Assembly: GCA_014360825.1 (NCBI GenBank)
Contig: JACIWT010000007.1
Span: forward strand, 62,001 to 126,000
DNA length: 64,000 nucleotides
Source of the DNA: Chloroflexota bacterium
Lineage (GTDB): Bacteria; Chloroflexota; Anaerolineae; UBA2200; JACIWT01
Reading direction: 5' to 3'
Shown one piece after another: positions 9,091 to 17,891 of the stretch (positions are counted from its first letter, which is position 1; the number at the start of each line of letters is the position of its first letter). A model generated the notes under the pieces. That model was not told the origin of the DNA. It saw only the letters and a list, made by a program, of their open reading frames with translations, and did no database searches. A program made the position numbers and the translations under genes.

Positions 9091-9119
9091 ATTTTATCAA
9101 GAATGGCTCAAACAGGCAA
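9091..9119 (-). promoter_or_regulatory. Promoter of the double-HTH regulator
   Basis: On the minus strand TTGCCT, 17-base spacer, TAAAAT, followed by the GGAGG ribosome site at 9059-9063 and GTG start. It lies only seven bases from the -35 of the divergent promoter. Confidence 0.55.
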
Positions 9120-9126
9120 CTTGTGC

Positions 9127-9155
9127 TGGACAACCTTGTTAATTTCCACTATACT
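9127..9155 (+). promoter_or_regulatory. Promoter of the PHP/PrsW-like operon
   Basis: TGGACA, 17-base spacer, TATACT, then about 17 bases of leader with AAAGG before the ATG at 9179. A repressor bound between this and the divergent promoter could shut both. Confidence 0.55.
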
Positions 9156-9178
9156 CCTTGCCCAAGAAAGGCGCGCAA

Positions 9179-9844
9179 ATGATCAAAGCAGACCTGCACG
9201 TCCACACCAGCGCTTCGCGAGACTCTATGCTCTCACCCGAGGAGTTGATTGCTTTGTGTTTGCGGCGGGGCATTGGCGCGTTGGCTGTTACCGACCATAA
9301 TCATATCGCTGGGGCGCTACGCCTGCGTGAGATAGCGCCCTTCCCAGTAATTGTTGGCGAAGAAATCCAGACTACCTGCGGTGAGATAATGGGGCTGTTT
9401 TTAGAGGAAACAGTCCCCAAGAACTTGTCTCCAGAAGAGACTGTGATCCGCATCAAGGAACAGGGCGGGTTGGTTATAATACCACATCCATTTGACCGAG
9501 TACGTCGCTCTGTATTACGCCGAGATGCATTATATGCTATTCTGGATCAGGTAGACGGTATTGAGGTTTTCAATGCACGCGTGACTCTGCCTAATGATAA
9601 CATCCGCGCACGGGCTTTAGCTGAGGAGCGTGGCCTTTTGCAGACTGCTGGTAGCGATGGACATATCGCCTGTGAGATAGGCAACGCCTGGGTTGAGATG
9701 CCAGAGTTCGAAGACAAAGAAGGTTTCCTTCATGCACTGGCTCAGGGGCGGGTGCATGGTTCGCTGACGAATCCTTTTATCCACGTCATAGGTACGTGGG
9801 TCAAGTGGCACAAGCGCCTTAAAGGAAAGCAATCTGTACTATGA
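9179..9844 (+). CDS. PHP-domain metal-dependent phosphoesterase
   Basis: A 221-residue protein that is a single PHP domain. Visible metal ligands are DLHVHTSAS (residues 4-12), the TDHNH motif near 41, Glu in VGEEIQ, His in IIPHPFDR, and SDGH near the C-terminus. Members of this family hydrolyse phosphate esters (3',5'-bisnucleotides, 5'-3' exonucleolytic products or histidinol phosphate); the substrate here is unknown. The first in-frame ATG at 9179 has AAAGG upstream. The next gene starts inside its stop (ATGA), so the two are translationally coupled. The window holds two more PHP genes (25444 and 32190). Confidence 0.85.
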   Translation: MIKADLHVHTSASRDSMLSPEELIALCLRRGIGALAVTDHNHIAGALRLREIAPFPVIVGEEIQTTCGEIMGLFLEETVPKNLSPEETVIRIKEQGGLVIIPHPFDRVRRSVLRRDALYAILDQVDGIEVFNARVTLPNDNIRARALAEERGLLQTAGSDGHIACEIGNAWVEMPEFEDKEGFLHALAQGRVHGSLTNPFIHVIGTWVKWHKRLKGKQSVL

Positions 9845-10854
9845 ATATCGCGACCTCATTATTGGGCCTCTTCGTCTCGCTGCTTGCGGCTGTTTTCCCC
9901 ACTCTTATCTACGCTGGCATCGTGCATTGGTTCGATCGTTACGAAAAGGAACCGTTCCGGCTGATAGTTTTGGCTTTCTTGTGGGGAGCCATCCCCGCAA
10001 CGGCGCTATCACTGGTGGTCGAGATCCTATTGGATGCACCCTTAGCGGCCCTGGGTACAACATCGGCAGAGTTCGTTTCTTCCACCGCTGTGGCCCCATT
10101 TGTGGAAGAGGCCATCAAGGGGTTGGCGTTGCTCGGGCTTTTCCTTTTCCGCCGATGTGAGTTCGACAATGTTTTGGATGGCATCATATACGGCGCGTTG
10201 GTGGGTCTTGGCTTTGCTATGGCCGAGAATTTCATCTACTTCACCAGCGCTTTCCATGAAGGCGGTTACAGTCAACTCACGTTTGTGATTCTGATGCGCT
10301 CGTTCGTTTTCGGGCTTAACCACGCGCTGTACACTTCGGTGACTGGTGCAGGACTGGGGTATGTGCGCATAGCCCGATCGCGTTGGAGGCGTTGGGGAAT
10401 ACCTCTGATGGCCTTTGGTGCGAGCGTTGGCCTGCATATCTTCCATAACTTCTTCGCTACGTTGGCAGAGCAGCACTTAATTGGTTTACTAATCGGTTTT
10501 GCGGGTGATTGGGCTGCAATCCTCGTGGTGTTCTTTGTCATTGCCTTAGCCTGGCGCGAAGAGAAGAAATGGATTGCAGAAGAACTTAGATCCGAGGTAG
10601 AACTCGGAACACTCTCAGCCGAGGAGTACGCAATGACCATCTCCTATCGAAACCGGCTGCGAGCCCAACTGGGCGCATTGCTGAGTAATAGTCTGCGCCA
10701 CGCTCGCGCACTAAGCCGACTGTCACAGTTGGCTACCGAACTCGCCTTCAAGAAGCACCAGGTCTGGATTCACGGGCCCAGTAGTCCGGAATCGAGACTG
10801 ATAGAAGAACTGCGCGTTCGCATCAAGGAGCACAGGAGAAACGCAACCGTTTGA
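9841..10854 (+). CDS. PrsW-like intramembrane metalloprotease
   Basis: A 337-residue protein with seven or eight hydrophobic segments in the first 230 residues and a charged, probably cytoplasmic tail of about 100 residues. It carries the conserved PrsW signatures: EEAIKG near residue 88, FDNVLDGIIYGALVGLGFAMAEN-type block around 102-124, and His in FGLNHALYT and GLHIFHNF. PrsW in Bacillus cleaves an anti-sigma factor; no such partner is seen next to this gene, so the substrate is unknown. It overlaps the PHP gene by four bases. Family membership is clear, function inferred. Confidence 0.8.
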   Translation: MNIATSLLGLFVSLLAAVFPTLIYAGIVHWFDRYEKEPFRLIVLAFLWGAIPATALSLVVEILLDAPLAALGTTSAEFVSSTAVAPFVEEAIKGLALLGLFLFRRCEFDNVLDGIIYGALVGLGFAMAENFIYFTSAFHEGGYSQLTFVILMRSFVFGLNHALYTSVTGAGLGYVRIARSRWRRWGIPLMAFGASVGLHIFHNFFATLAEQHLIGLLIGFAGDWAAILVVFFVIALAWREEKKWIAEELRSEVELGTLSAEEYAMTISYRNRLRAQLGALLSNSLRHARALSRLSQLATELAFKKHQVWIHGPSSPESRLIEELRVRIKEHRRNATV

Positions 10855-10885
10855 AAAGTGCATTCGAGGAAGGAGTGAGCAATCT

Positions 10886-11377
10886 ATGCGTATCGCGGTC
10901 TTAAGTGACATCCATGACCACATTTGGAACCTGGAGAAAGTCTTAGCCCGAGAGGACGTCCAAGAGGCCGGCGCTCTGATCTTTTGTGGTGATTTCTGCG
11001 CCCCCTTCACTCTCAAGCAAATGGCCGATGGTTTCGTCGGCCCGGTGCATGCGATCTTCGGCAACAACGACGGCGACAAATTCCTGCTCAGCAAGATCGC
11101 CCAGGGGACAAAGAATATCACTTTATACGACGAGATGGGCGAAGTTGAATTCGAGGGAGTGCGCCTCGCCTTCGTGCATTACACCAAACTAGGAAGATAT
11201 CTAGCCGCCTCTGGTCATTTTGCAGCCGTCTTCAGTGGCCACACCCATGAGGCGGGGCAAGAGACCATTGGCAAAACGTTGTGGGCGAATCCTGGCGAGA
11301 TAATGGGTCGGTTCGGGACTCCTTCGTACGGCATTTATGATACCGAAACGGGGGTTTTCACGCACCGATTGCTGTAG
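10886..11377 (+). CDS. YfcE/MJ0936-type calcineurin-like phosphodiesterase
   Basis: A 163-residue protein with the compact metallophosphoesterase fold. Metal ligands appear in order: SDIHDH (residues 7-12), FCGDFC near 33, GNNDGD near 56, HYTK near 94, and SGHTHE near 114. The last is followed by NPGE, the usual family ending. Members show divalent-metal phosphodiesterase activity on artificial substrates; the natural substrate is mostly unknown. The start has AAGGAG upstream. It lies 31 bases after the PrsW-like gene and probably ends the operon. Confidence 0.85.
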   Translation: MRIAVLSDIHDHIWNLEKVLAREDVQEAGALIFCGDFCAPFTLKQMADGFVGPVHAIFGNNDGDKFLLSKIAQGTKNITLYDEMGEVEFEGVRLAFVHYTKLGRYLAASGHFAAVFSGHTHEAGQETIGKTLWANPGEIMGRFGTPSYGIYDTETGVFTHRLL

Positions 11378-11411
11378 GGAAGGTTATCCTACCCCTGCAC
11401 ACGGATATCCT

Positions 11412-12110
11412 TCATTCGCTCTTCTTTGAGAGAGACCGCCGTGGCTTTCGTGAACGGGGTTTTATCTCCAGTTCATCGAAATCCACCACTTCTTTGCCCC
11501 GCAGGCGTTCCACAATCTTGCGAGCGATGAGCTCCATGTGGGCATTGTATTTCACAAAATCTAAGTCATCCGAGGGAACCGTTAACACCGGGCACAGGGA
11601 GAAGCGTTCGATCCACTCTTCGTACAGATTATTGAGTTGTTCCAAATAGGCAGGGGATACGTCACGCTCGAAGTCACGTCCTCGCTGGCGGATACGCTTG
11701 AGCAGGGTGGGGACCGAGGCCCGGAGGTAAATCACTAGGTCAGGAGGGGGCAGAAATTGGGTCAGAACCTCATATAATTCACGGTAACTGCGGTGATCGC
11801 GTTCGGTCATAAGGCCCTGGCGATAAAGGTTTTCGGCGAATATCTCGGCATCTTCGTAGACGCTGCGGTCCTGCACCACCGTGTTGGGATGGTCGAGAAT
11901 CTGGCGATGATGGCGCAAGCGGCGGGTGAGGAAAAAGATTTGGGAATGGAAACTCCATGTTCTCATGTCCTTGTAAAAATCGGCCAGGTAGGGGTTATCA
12001 TCCACCGCCTCATAGAAGGGTTCCCAGCCCAATTTCCGGCTGAGTAGTTCTGTCAACGTGGATTTGCCCACGCCGATATTGCCTGCCACAGCAATGAACT
12101 TCTTAACCAT
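11412..12110 (-). CDS. Deoxynucleoside kinase (deoxyguanosine/deoxyadenosine kinase type)
   Basis: A 232-residue kinase of the dNK/thymidine kinase-2 family, which phosphorylates deoxynucleosides in the cytoplasm for salvage. The P-loop is AGNIGVGKSTL near residues 8-18, the substrate-binding Glu in YEAVDDNPYL, the catalytic-type DRSVYEDAEIF, and the lid Arg cluster LKRIRQRGRDFER. The tail is rich in Arg and Lys. The open frame extends to 12185, but the ATG at 12110 gives the family N-terminus. Only four bases separate it from a second kinase upstream on the same strand. In bacilli such pairs form the Dgk/Dck couple; specificity here is not determined. Confidence 0.88.
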   Translation of the reverse strand: MVKKFIAVAGNIGVGKSTLTELLSRKLGWEPFYEAVDDNPYLADFYKDMRTWSFHSQIFFLTRRLRHHRQILDHPNTVVQDRSVYEDAEIFAENLYRQGLMTERDHRSYRELYEVLTQFLPPPDLVIYLRASVPTLLKRIRQRGRDFERDVSPAYLEQLNNLYEEWIERFSLCPVLTVPSDDLDFVKYNAHMELIARKIVERLRGKEVVDFDELEIKPRSRKPRRSLSKKSE

Positions 12111-12114
12111 GGCT

Positions 12115-13143
12115 TCACTCCTCTCCGTGCTCTCCTTCGCAACGGCTGCGCATCTTTTCCAGATAAGCATCTTCCAGATCCACACCTACCTGATTCGCCA
12201 GGCGAATCAGGTAGGCCAGACTCTCCGCCAGTCTCTGGCGCAAGCCCGGCAAGTTTTGACGCAAAGCCTCTTCACGCGCCTCCTCTTGATTGCCCAGTTG
12301 TTGCTGCAATGCCTCTTGGGTAGCCCACGTCCTTTTGAGCAGACTTGCCAACTCCCCGATCTCCTCCTGAAGACCAATAAAATCGAAGTAGAGGTCGGTA
12401 TAGAAGCCCCTCTCTTCACCCAAGGCGCGGTGCAACCTCTGGAAATCGCCCAGCCTTCGTCGTGAAGTTTGCAGGATAACCTCCGGCTGCTCCACTGATA
12501 TCGTTCCAAGAGGCAACGGGCGTTGATGGGTGCCCTGCCCCAAGGCCGTGCGGATGCGAGCAACCACACTGGCCAAATCATCCGGGTTCCGCACCCAATC
12601 GAGTTCATTAGTGTCTATGGGAAGGACCGGGGTCTGGCGATACTCCGCGAAGAAATTTTCATAAGCCCGGCGTAGGTCGTCAATGTACTGGCGTGACATC
12701 GCCCGCTCATAGGGGCGGTCGCGCACAGCAATACGCTCCAAGAGCACATCGGTGTCAGCACGGAGGTAGACAACTAGATCGGGCAGTGGAATATTCTCGG
12801 CTAGTTCTTGATGTAGCCGTTCGTAGACATCCAATTCATCGCCTTTTAAATTCAGGTGAGCGAAGAGGCGATCTTTGGCAAACATATAATCGCTGATCAG
12901 AGTGGAGCGCCCCACCAAGGGCAAAACTGCGCGGTGTTGTTGGCGATACCGGGAGAGGAGGAAGAATATCTGCGTCTGGAAGGCGTATTTCTCACGGTCG
13001 GCGTAGAAATCGCTCAGGAAAGGATTTTGTTCAAACACTTCGAGAAGCAGTTGAGCCCGGAAATCATCTTTCATCAGGCGAGCCAAGGTGGTCTTGCCCA
13101 CCCCGATTGGGCCCTCAATAGCAATATAGGGGTTGTCCGCCAT
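12115..13143 (-). CDS. Deoxynucleoside kinase fused to a MazG-like C-terminal domain
   Basis: A 342-residue protein. Residues 1-215 are a deoxynucleoside kinase: P-loop EGPIGVGKTTLA, substrate Glu in EVFEQNPFLSDFY, SDYMFAKDRLFA, and lid RIAVRDRPYERAM. The remaining 120 residues look like a MazG/dCTPase-type nucleotide pyrophosphohydrolase helical domain: LQEEIGELASLLKR followed by LAESLAYLIRLANQVG, and VDLEDAYLEKM. The metal-binding Asp of the second helix seems to be Glu. Kinase and pyrophosphatase in one chain would allow salvage and clean-up of odd dNTPs, but this is inferred from weak similarity. ATG at 13143 has GGGAGA upstream. It precedes the shorter kinase in one operon. Confidence 0.8.
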   Translation of the reverse strand: MADNPYIAIEGPIGVGKTTLARLMKDDFRAQLLLEVFEQNPFLSDFYADREKYAFQTQIFFLLSRYRQQHRAVLPLVGRSTLISDYMFAKDRLFAHLNLKGDELDVYERLHQELAENIPLPDLVVYLRADTDVLLERIAVRDRPYERAMSRQYIDDLRRAYENFFAEYRQTPVLPIDTNELDWVRNPDDLASVVARIRTALGQGTHQRPLPLGTISVEQPEVILQTSRRRLGDFQRLHRALGEERGFYTDLYFDFIGLQEEIGELASLLKRTWATQEALQQQLGNQEEAREEALRQNLPGLRQRLAESLAYLIRLANQVGVDLEDAYLEKMRSRCEGEHGEE

Positions 13144-13395
13144 ACACTCATTCTCCCTTACAGACGGCTTCGCCCACCTCAGAGCATGCAGTTTTTCGGA
13201 ACTCTGCATATGGATGGGCTAAGCCGAAGACTATCCTCCCCCGTGTTTGACAAATCCGTTATAGCCCAGACCTTTCCGGGCTCGATCGTTATGAAACAGC
13301 ACCATCTTGCCTCCAAAGGTCCCTATCCTTGTGTTCCCTCGCTTTTGGAAGTGTCCTTTGGTTTCCGTGGAAGAGTCTCTGTGCACCGGCAAGCC

Positions 13396-14619
13396 CTATT
13401 CCACGATCAGGCTCACGTCCGACACCAGACTTTCATAACTCCACCCCGAAGCGTACACTCGTAACGAAACGATTTTGTATGGTACGATGGGCAAGTGGCC
13501 AATCAGGTTACCAGAATCGAAGGGGTACCACATTGCTTGAGGGATCTGCAAGCCATTCTGTGTGGGGTTCCCTGCCAGATTCTGGTAATAGAATCCCTGT
13601 ACCCAATGCGTCTCGCTGCCGTACACATCCCGGTAAGTCATACGAATCATGAGCGGGTACTCCGAACTCTGGTAGCCGCCTCCCGATAGACTCTGGTAAA
13701 CCAGTTTCACGTTAGCGCGGATAATGAGGGTAGTAGGCGGATCGGGAAAGTCGCGATCAATCGTCTGCTCAATGATGGTCTCGCAGTGGTTGTACTCTCC
13801 ACCGGTGCGGTAGAAGCGTACGGCGCGAAATCCTCCATCGGTGACCATAGTAACCGTGCCGTCCACGTTACCGCCGTCGCCACCTTGATCGTTGAAAGCA
13901 CGCCAGCCAGTGCTGAGCGGTTGGCTGAAGTCCCCGTTAATCAAAATATCCCGTGCCGCAGGCAAGGGCACAGTTGGAGCCTCACCAGCGCGTACAGATG
14001 TGCGCTCCCGCTGTGACAAGTACACTGTCTCCTCTGCGGAGCGCACGCCTGGGTTGGTGGAGGTAACTGTGGCCTCTCCGCGATGGGCCACGACCTCGGT
14101 GCGCTCGTTGGTTACGTCAATGGTGTAACTGCCATTTGGCGCTAGAGATGACACTGCTTGAAGGGAATGGACCTCATAGTGGGTCGGTCGCTCCAGTGCC
14201 AACACCGTGACCATGCGCATACGCCCGCCTCGCATTTCAATGCTGATCTCGCTCGGTTTTCTGCTCAGGCTGAAACGCGGGGAACGCATCCGGCTCAATT
14301 CTACTTGACTAGGGTTGAACAACCGGATGAAGGACTGGTCAAAAAACGTGACAATAGCCTGGGCCTTTTCGTCCACGATGATGGTACTGCCCTCGGGTAC
14401 CGAGATGCTATTACCTGCCATAACAGGTTTGGCCGGACCGCCTCGCGGGTCCTCCACCACAACCGTCCCTTCCAAGGACTCCACTAGGGCCTCGCGCGCA
14501 ACAGTGGCGTTAATCAGATACGAACGCACACCCCATGGCACCGCTATTACCAGGAAGCAGAACACGGCAAAACTGACCAAGAGGACGGCCCAGGCCAATC
14601 GTTCGGGGTTGCGTCGCAT
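13396..14619 (-). CDS. FecR-domain membrane-anchored protein
   Basis: A 407-residue protein with one N-terminal membrane helix (about residues 10-30) and a large outer part. Residues 45-175 resemble a FecR domain (SLEGTVVVEDP, AGNSISVPEGSTIIV, RGGRMRMVTV, FDVYTIDVTNERTEVVAHRGEATV-like order of short strands). The C-terminal half (about 220-407) looks like a beta-sandwich, carbohydrate-binding-like module (INGDFSQPLSTGWRAF). FecR proteins usually transmit signals to sigma factors, but no ECF sigma lies nearby, so this is more likely an envelope protein. Its start overlaps by one base the stop of the acylphosphatase gene. Confidence 0.65.
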   Translation of the reverse strand: MRRNPERLAWAVLLVSFAVFCFLVIAVPWGVRSYLINATVAREALVESLEGTVVVEDPRGGPAKPVMAGNSISVPEGSTIIVDEKAQAIVTFFDQSFIRLFNPSQVELSRMRSPRFSLSRKPSEISIEMRGGRMRMVTVLALERPTHYEVHSLQAVSSLAPNGSYTIDVTNERTEVVAHRGEATVTSTNPGVRSAEETVYLSQRERTSVRAGEAPTVPLPAARDILINGDFSQPLSTGWRAFNDQGGDGGNVDGTVTMVTDGGFRAVRFYRTGGEYNHCETIIEQTIDRDFPDPPTTLIIRANVKLVYQSLSGGGYQSSEYPLMIRMTYRDVYGSETHWVQGFYYQNLAGNPTQNGLQIPQAMWYPFDSGNLIGHLPIVPYKIVSLRVYASGWSYESLVSDVSLIVE

Positions 14620-14933
14620 TAGTAGCGCACCTCGAACCCGCGGAATTCACCGCTTGCTTTGTCCCAGGTAACGTCTACCCTCTCCACATGTGCCCCAGGC
14701 GGTCCTTGCCGTAAGTAGGCCAAGAATCTTTCTAAGGTTGCTTCTGGTCCTTCGGCTACTACCTCGACCGTGCCATCCCACTGGTTGCGCACATAGCCGC
14801 GTAAGCCCAGCATGTGAGCACGTTGGTAGGTGGAGTACCGGAAACCTACGCCTTGCACCCAGCCGTGCACTACGGCGTGGAAACGTCGCTCTTCGCTGGA
14901 ATTTGAGGACCCATCTTCAGGCATCGCCACCAC
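14619..14933 (-). CDS. Acylphosphatase
   Basis: A 104-residue protein; residues 18-104 form the acylphosphatase fold. It has [13 protein letters not shown] (catalytic Arg), the catalytic Asn in [17 protein letters not shown], and the family ending [10 protein letters not shown]. It hydrolyses the carboxyl-phosphate bond of acylphosphates in the cytoplasm. The extra 17 residues at the N-terminus (SSNSSEER) are probably disordered. Its stop overlaps the start of the FecR-like gene, so it is translated in the same operon. No link of function to that neighbour is evident. Confidence 0.9.
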   Translation of the reverse strand: MVAMPEDGSSNSSEERRFHAVVHGWVQGVGFRYSTYQRAHMLGLRGYVRNQWDGTVEVVAEGPEATLERFLAYLRQGPPGAHVERVDVTWDKASGEFRGFEVRY

Positions 14934-14962
14934 TTCCTCAACCCAGAAGTTGTTCTACGTAG

Positions 14963-15934
14963 TCACCACATTACGAAAAGACGCGAGGCTCGGTGATCAT
15001 CGAGCCGTGTGAGCCCAGCATCCAGGGCCAATCGAACAGCCTGCTGGTACTCGGCATCCGTGATGCGGCGACGAAGTGCCGGTTCTTTCGCGGCCTGATA
15101 GCAAGGGCGATATTGAGCCATCACGTTGAGATACGTGTTCCGCGAGATCTCCTTGGCCAGGAAGCGCACGATGCCCGGCGTCCCCGCCAACCCTTCAGGC
15201 AACACAAGATGGCGCACCAACAGGCCTCGCTGGGCTACGCCGCGTTCGTCTATCACCAAATCACCAACCTGACGGTGCATCTCTTTCACTGCAGCGCGAT
15301 TGACCGCAGGATAGTCCTTGATTTTCGACAGCCGCAAGGCTATGTCGGGATCATCGTATTTCATGTCGGGCATGTAGATATCCACTACGCCATCGAGTAG
15401 GGCCAAAGTGGACAAAGCATCATAGCCCCCCGTATTGTAGACCAGGGGCAGCCGTAAGCCCCGTTCTGCTGCGATCAGTAACCCGGCCAGGATCTGCGGC
15501 ACCACATGGGTCGGTGAGACCAAATTGATGTTATGACACCCCATCTCTTGGAGACGCAGCATCATCGCAGCCAGTTCCTCGGGTTCGACTGGTTCACCAT
15601 GTCCCTCCTGACTGATATCGCTGTTTTGACAATAAATGCAGCGGAGGTTGCACCAAGTGAAGAAAATGGTGCCCGAGCCGCCCCACCCGACGAGAGGCGC
15701 TTCTTCGCCGAAATGGGGGCCGTAACTGGATACGACAGCCCGCTCACCAGTGCGACAGGCTGCGCCCTTCGTGCCGGCGCGACGGTTGGCCCCACAGGAA
15801 CGCGGGCAAATATCGCAGGCCTCCAATCGCTGATAAGCCTGTGCCACGCGCCGACGCAATTCACCGGTTCGCAAAAGATTCAAGTAGGCAGGTTCAAATA
15901 GTGAGGACACCCTTTCCCTCACTGAAGAAGACAC
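14963..15934 (-). CDS. Radical SAM protein, PflX/COG1313 type
   Basis: A radical SAM enzyme of about 323 residues. The iron-sulfur/SAM motif is CNLRCIYCQN, with the glycine-rich GWGGSGTIFF just before it; an N-terminal cysteine group CDICPRSCGANR is typical of the pyruvate formate-lyase activating enzyme-like COG1313 family, whose substrate is unknown. The frame is open back to a TTG at 16003, which overlaps the preceding gene; the GTG at 15934 is preferred because AGGAAGGAG precedes it at five bases. It sits between the HEAT-repeat and acylphosphatase genes, same strand. Confidence 0.85.
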   Translation of the reverse strand: MSSSVRERVSSLFEPAYLNLLRTGELRRRVAQAYQRLEACDICPRSCGANRRAGTKGAACRTGERAVVSSYGPHFGEEAPLVGWGGSGTIFFTWCNLRCIYCQNSDISQEGHGEPVEPEELAAMMLRLQEMGCHNINLVSPTHVVPQILAGLLIAAERGLRLPLVYNTGGYDALSTLALLDGVVDIYMPDMKYDDPDIALRLSKIKDYPAVNRAAVKEMHRQVGDLVIDERGVAQRGLLVRHLVLPEGLAGTPGIVRFLAKEISRNTYLNVMAQYRPCYQAAKEPALRRRITDAEYQQAVRLALDAGLTRLDDHRASRLFVMW

Positions 15935-15984
15935 AGACGCTCCTTCCTCAAGCTCCCGAAGACGGCTGCTGACCCGCAATTGGA

Positions 15985-16980
15985 CTACCACTCCTCGTCC
16001 CAATACTCATCCTCGTCTGTTTCCTCCGATTCGTTCTCTTCCGCCTCCTGACTCCCATAGACAAGCAGATCGAAAGGTTCACTACCCAGCGTCAGTTCGG
16101 CCAGGGCTTCCTCGGCCGCTTCACGCAGTGCCTCATCTGCTCCTTGGCAACAACGTTCCAGTGCCCTCTGCGCTCGGTTCCCCCCAATCTGTCCGAGTGC
16201 CCATATGGCTGCCTCACGCACCTCCGGATCAGGATCCTCAATCAGCCGTATCAGTACTGTTACCGCAGCTTTCGCCTGTAATTCTCCGGCTGCGCGCGCT
16301 GCCTCGTAGCGCATAGCAGGGCTCTCGGAGTCTAATTCATTCAGGATGATCTCGGTCCAGTATGGATCAGCAGTGCGACCCATAGCAAATACCGCGCTGA
16401 GGCGCATCTGTTCGCTGGTATGGGCGTAAGCCTCGGCGATCACTTCCCGAACCCCCTCTTCGCACAGATAAGCGATGGATTCGATGGCGCGACGGCGAAC
16501 CTCCAGAGTCTCGTTGGGTGAACGCACCACTTGCCACAGAGCCTCACGGGCTATCCTGGCGTACCGCTCGTCTAAGTCCCCCATTTCGGCCATCAGGACA
16601 AAACGAGCCAGCGATATAGCGGCAGCGGCTCGTACCATCTCTGCAGGATCATGTAACATCGCGCTGGCAAGGGGCTGCACCAGTGTGAAGTCCTCATCTT
16701 CCCACAGCCCTTCGATGGAAAGAGCACGGACCTCTGCATCCTCATCCTGCATAGTCGCCCGCAGCAGTACACGATAATCCAACTCGTAGTTCCTCTCCGC
16801 CGCTTCTGCGAGGAGCCGCACTATTTGACGCCGTCGCTCCAAAGCGATACTCGGCCAGCGTTGCACAAAGAGGTCTCTGTTATTGCGACTGAGGTCTGAC
16901 AGCGCGTATAGATCTCCTGTTGCCAGGGGTGCGTTGACATCAGCGAGAACTAATAGTGTTTTCTCAAAATCCGAGACCAT
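15985..16980 (-). CDS. HEAT-repeat protein
   Basis: A 331-residue, all-helical protein made of HEAT-like repeats (for example DPDPEVREAAIWALGQIGG near 255, ESPAMRYEAARAAGELQ and DAEVRALSIEGLWEDED). It ends with a very acidic tail (about residues 308-331, mostly Glu and Asp). Such PBS-lyase-type repeats mediate protein-protein binding; no catalytic residues are seen. It is the first gene of a minus-strand group with the radical SAM gene. Partner unknown. Confidence 0.8.
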   Translation of the reverse strand: MVSDFEKTLLVLADVNAPLATGDLYALSDLSRNNRDLFVQRWPSIALERRRQIVRLLAEAAERNYELDYRVLLRATMQDEDAEVRALSIEGLWEDEDFTLVQPLASAMLHDPAEMVRAAAAISLARFVLMAEMGDLDERYARIAREALWQVVRSPNETLEVRRRAIESIAYLCEEGVREVIAEAYAHTSEQMRLSAVFAMGRTADPYWTEIILNELDSESPAMRYEAARAAGELQAKAAVTVLIRLIEDPDPEVREAAIWALGQIGGNRAQRALERCCQGADEALREAAEEALAELTLGSEPFDLLVYGSQEAEENESEETDEDEYWDEEW

Positions 16981-17059
16981 ATTTACTCTCTACACAAGGG
17001 CCTGAAAAATGCAGCGATCGCAGGGTGCTTTTCAAATTCCTTTTGACCAGAGATCACCT

Positions 17060-17884
17060 CTACTGCCAAACGAAGCTACGTATCTCACTCGGCGGGCTAA
17101 TGGGTACTCCCTCGCGCTCGCCATCGGCCCGTGTGCCTGTCTGGCGCATTACAATAACGCTCCACTCGAAACGGCGTTCGGTCTGTCCTGCCTGGTAATA
17201 TAGCTCTCGCCATACCCGCCAGGACGTTTCTTTGATCCACGTACCTGAGTAACGAGGCTCGCCTCCCGCCGTGAAACGAATATTGACACTATACCACTCA
17301 TCGTCAGCCAGTGTGCCAACCGGCTGCCACGCCAGGATAATGGTCGCCCCACTGCCATCGAACTGTTGGCCATCCGCTGGACTTAGGAGCGTTGGCGCGA
17401 CGAAGGATAGAGTAGGAGTAGATGTAGCCTGTGGACGAACCGTAGCAGTCGGCGGAGCGGGCGTGGATGTCTCAGTAGGTGGCAAGGGCGTCGGTGTAGG
17501 CGTACGGGTACGGGTTCGCGTTGGTGTGGCAGTTGGCGTATCTGTGAATGTAGGCAATGGCGCGGAAGTGGGTGTGGATAGGAAAGCGAAGGAAGGTAGA
17601 TGTACCTCTGAGAACAGCGCTCGGAATCTATCCCGGGCCACATTGCGACCCACGTACCACCCCACCAACAAAATCAGTGCTATGGCCATACCGCGCAGCC
17701 TATTGCGAATGCCAGGACGCAGCGGTGCCCCACAGTTTGAGCAAGCAAACAACCCCGCTGGCACAACCGCATGACAGTGGCTGCACTCGATCCTTCGTTG
17801 TGCACGGGTATTTATATTGGCCCCACATTCCGGGCAGATATACAGGCCCGATGGGACTTTGCTACCGCAATTTGGACAACGCAT
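17060..17884 (-). CDS. Membrane protein with two zinc ribbons and an extracytoplasmic domain
   Basis: A 274-residue protein. The N-terminus has two zinc ribbons, CPNCGSKVP...CPEC and CSHCHAVVP...CSNC (residues 3-53). One membrane helix follows (about 65-82), then a Thr/Pro-rich linker (about 105-155), and a C-terminal beta-rich domain beginning LLSPADGQQF, where Trp-rich strands suggest a fibronectin-like or binding module. The layout places the zinc ribbons inside and the domain outside the cell. No enzyme motif is seen. It is eight bases from the site-2 protease gene in the same direction, so it could be associated with it, but nothing shows this. Confidence 0.7.
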   Translation of the reverse strand: MRCPNCGSKVPSGLYICPECGANINTRAQRRIECSHCHAVVPAGLFACSNCGAPLRPGIRNRLRGMAIALILLVGWYVGRNVARDRFRALFSEVHLPSFAFLSTPTSAPLPTFTDTPTATPTRTRTRTPTPTPLPPTETSTPAPPTATVRPQATSTPTLSFVAPTLLSPADGQQFDGSGATIILAWQPVGTLADDEWYSVNIRFTAGGEPRYSGTWIKETSWRVWRELYYQAGQTERRFEWSVIVMRQTGTRADGEREGVPISPPSEIRSFVWQ

Positions 17885-17891
17885 TGGTCTC

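Noticed and set aside
12856-13464. 202-codon plus-strand frame over the kinase start and the gap after it
   Set aside because: Overlaps two real minus-strand genes in part and resembles no family. I see nothing else in 13144-13395.
17460-17570. Simple DNA repeat
   Set aside because: It is the coding sequence of the Thr/Pro-rich linker of the zinc-ribbon protein, not an independent repeat.
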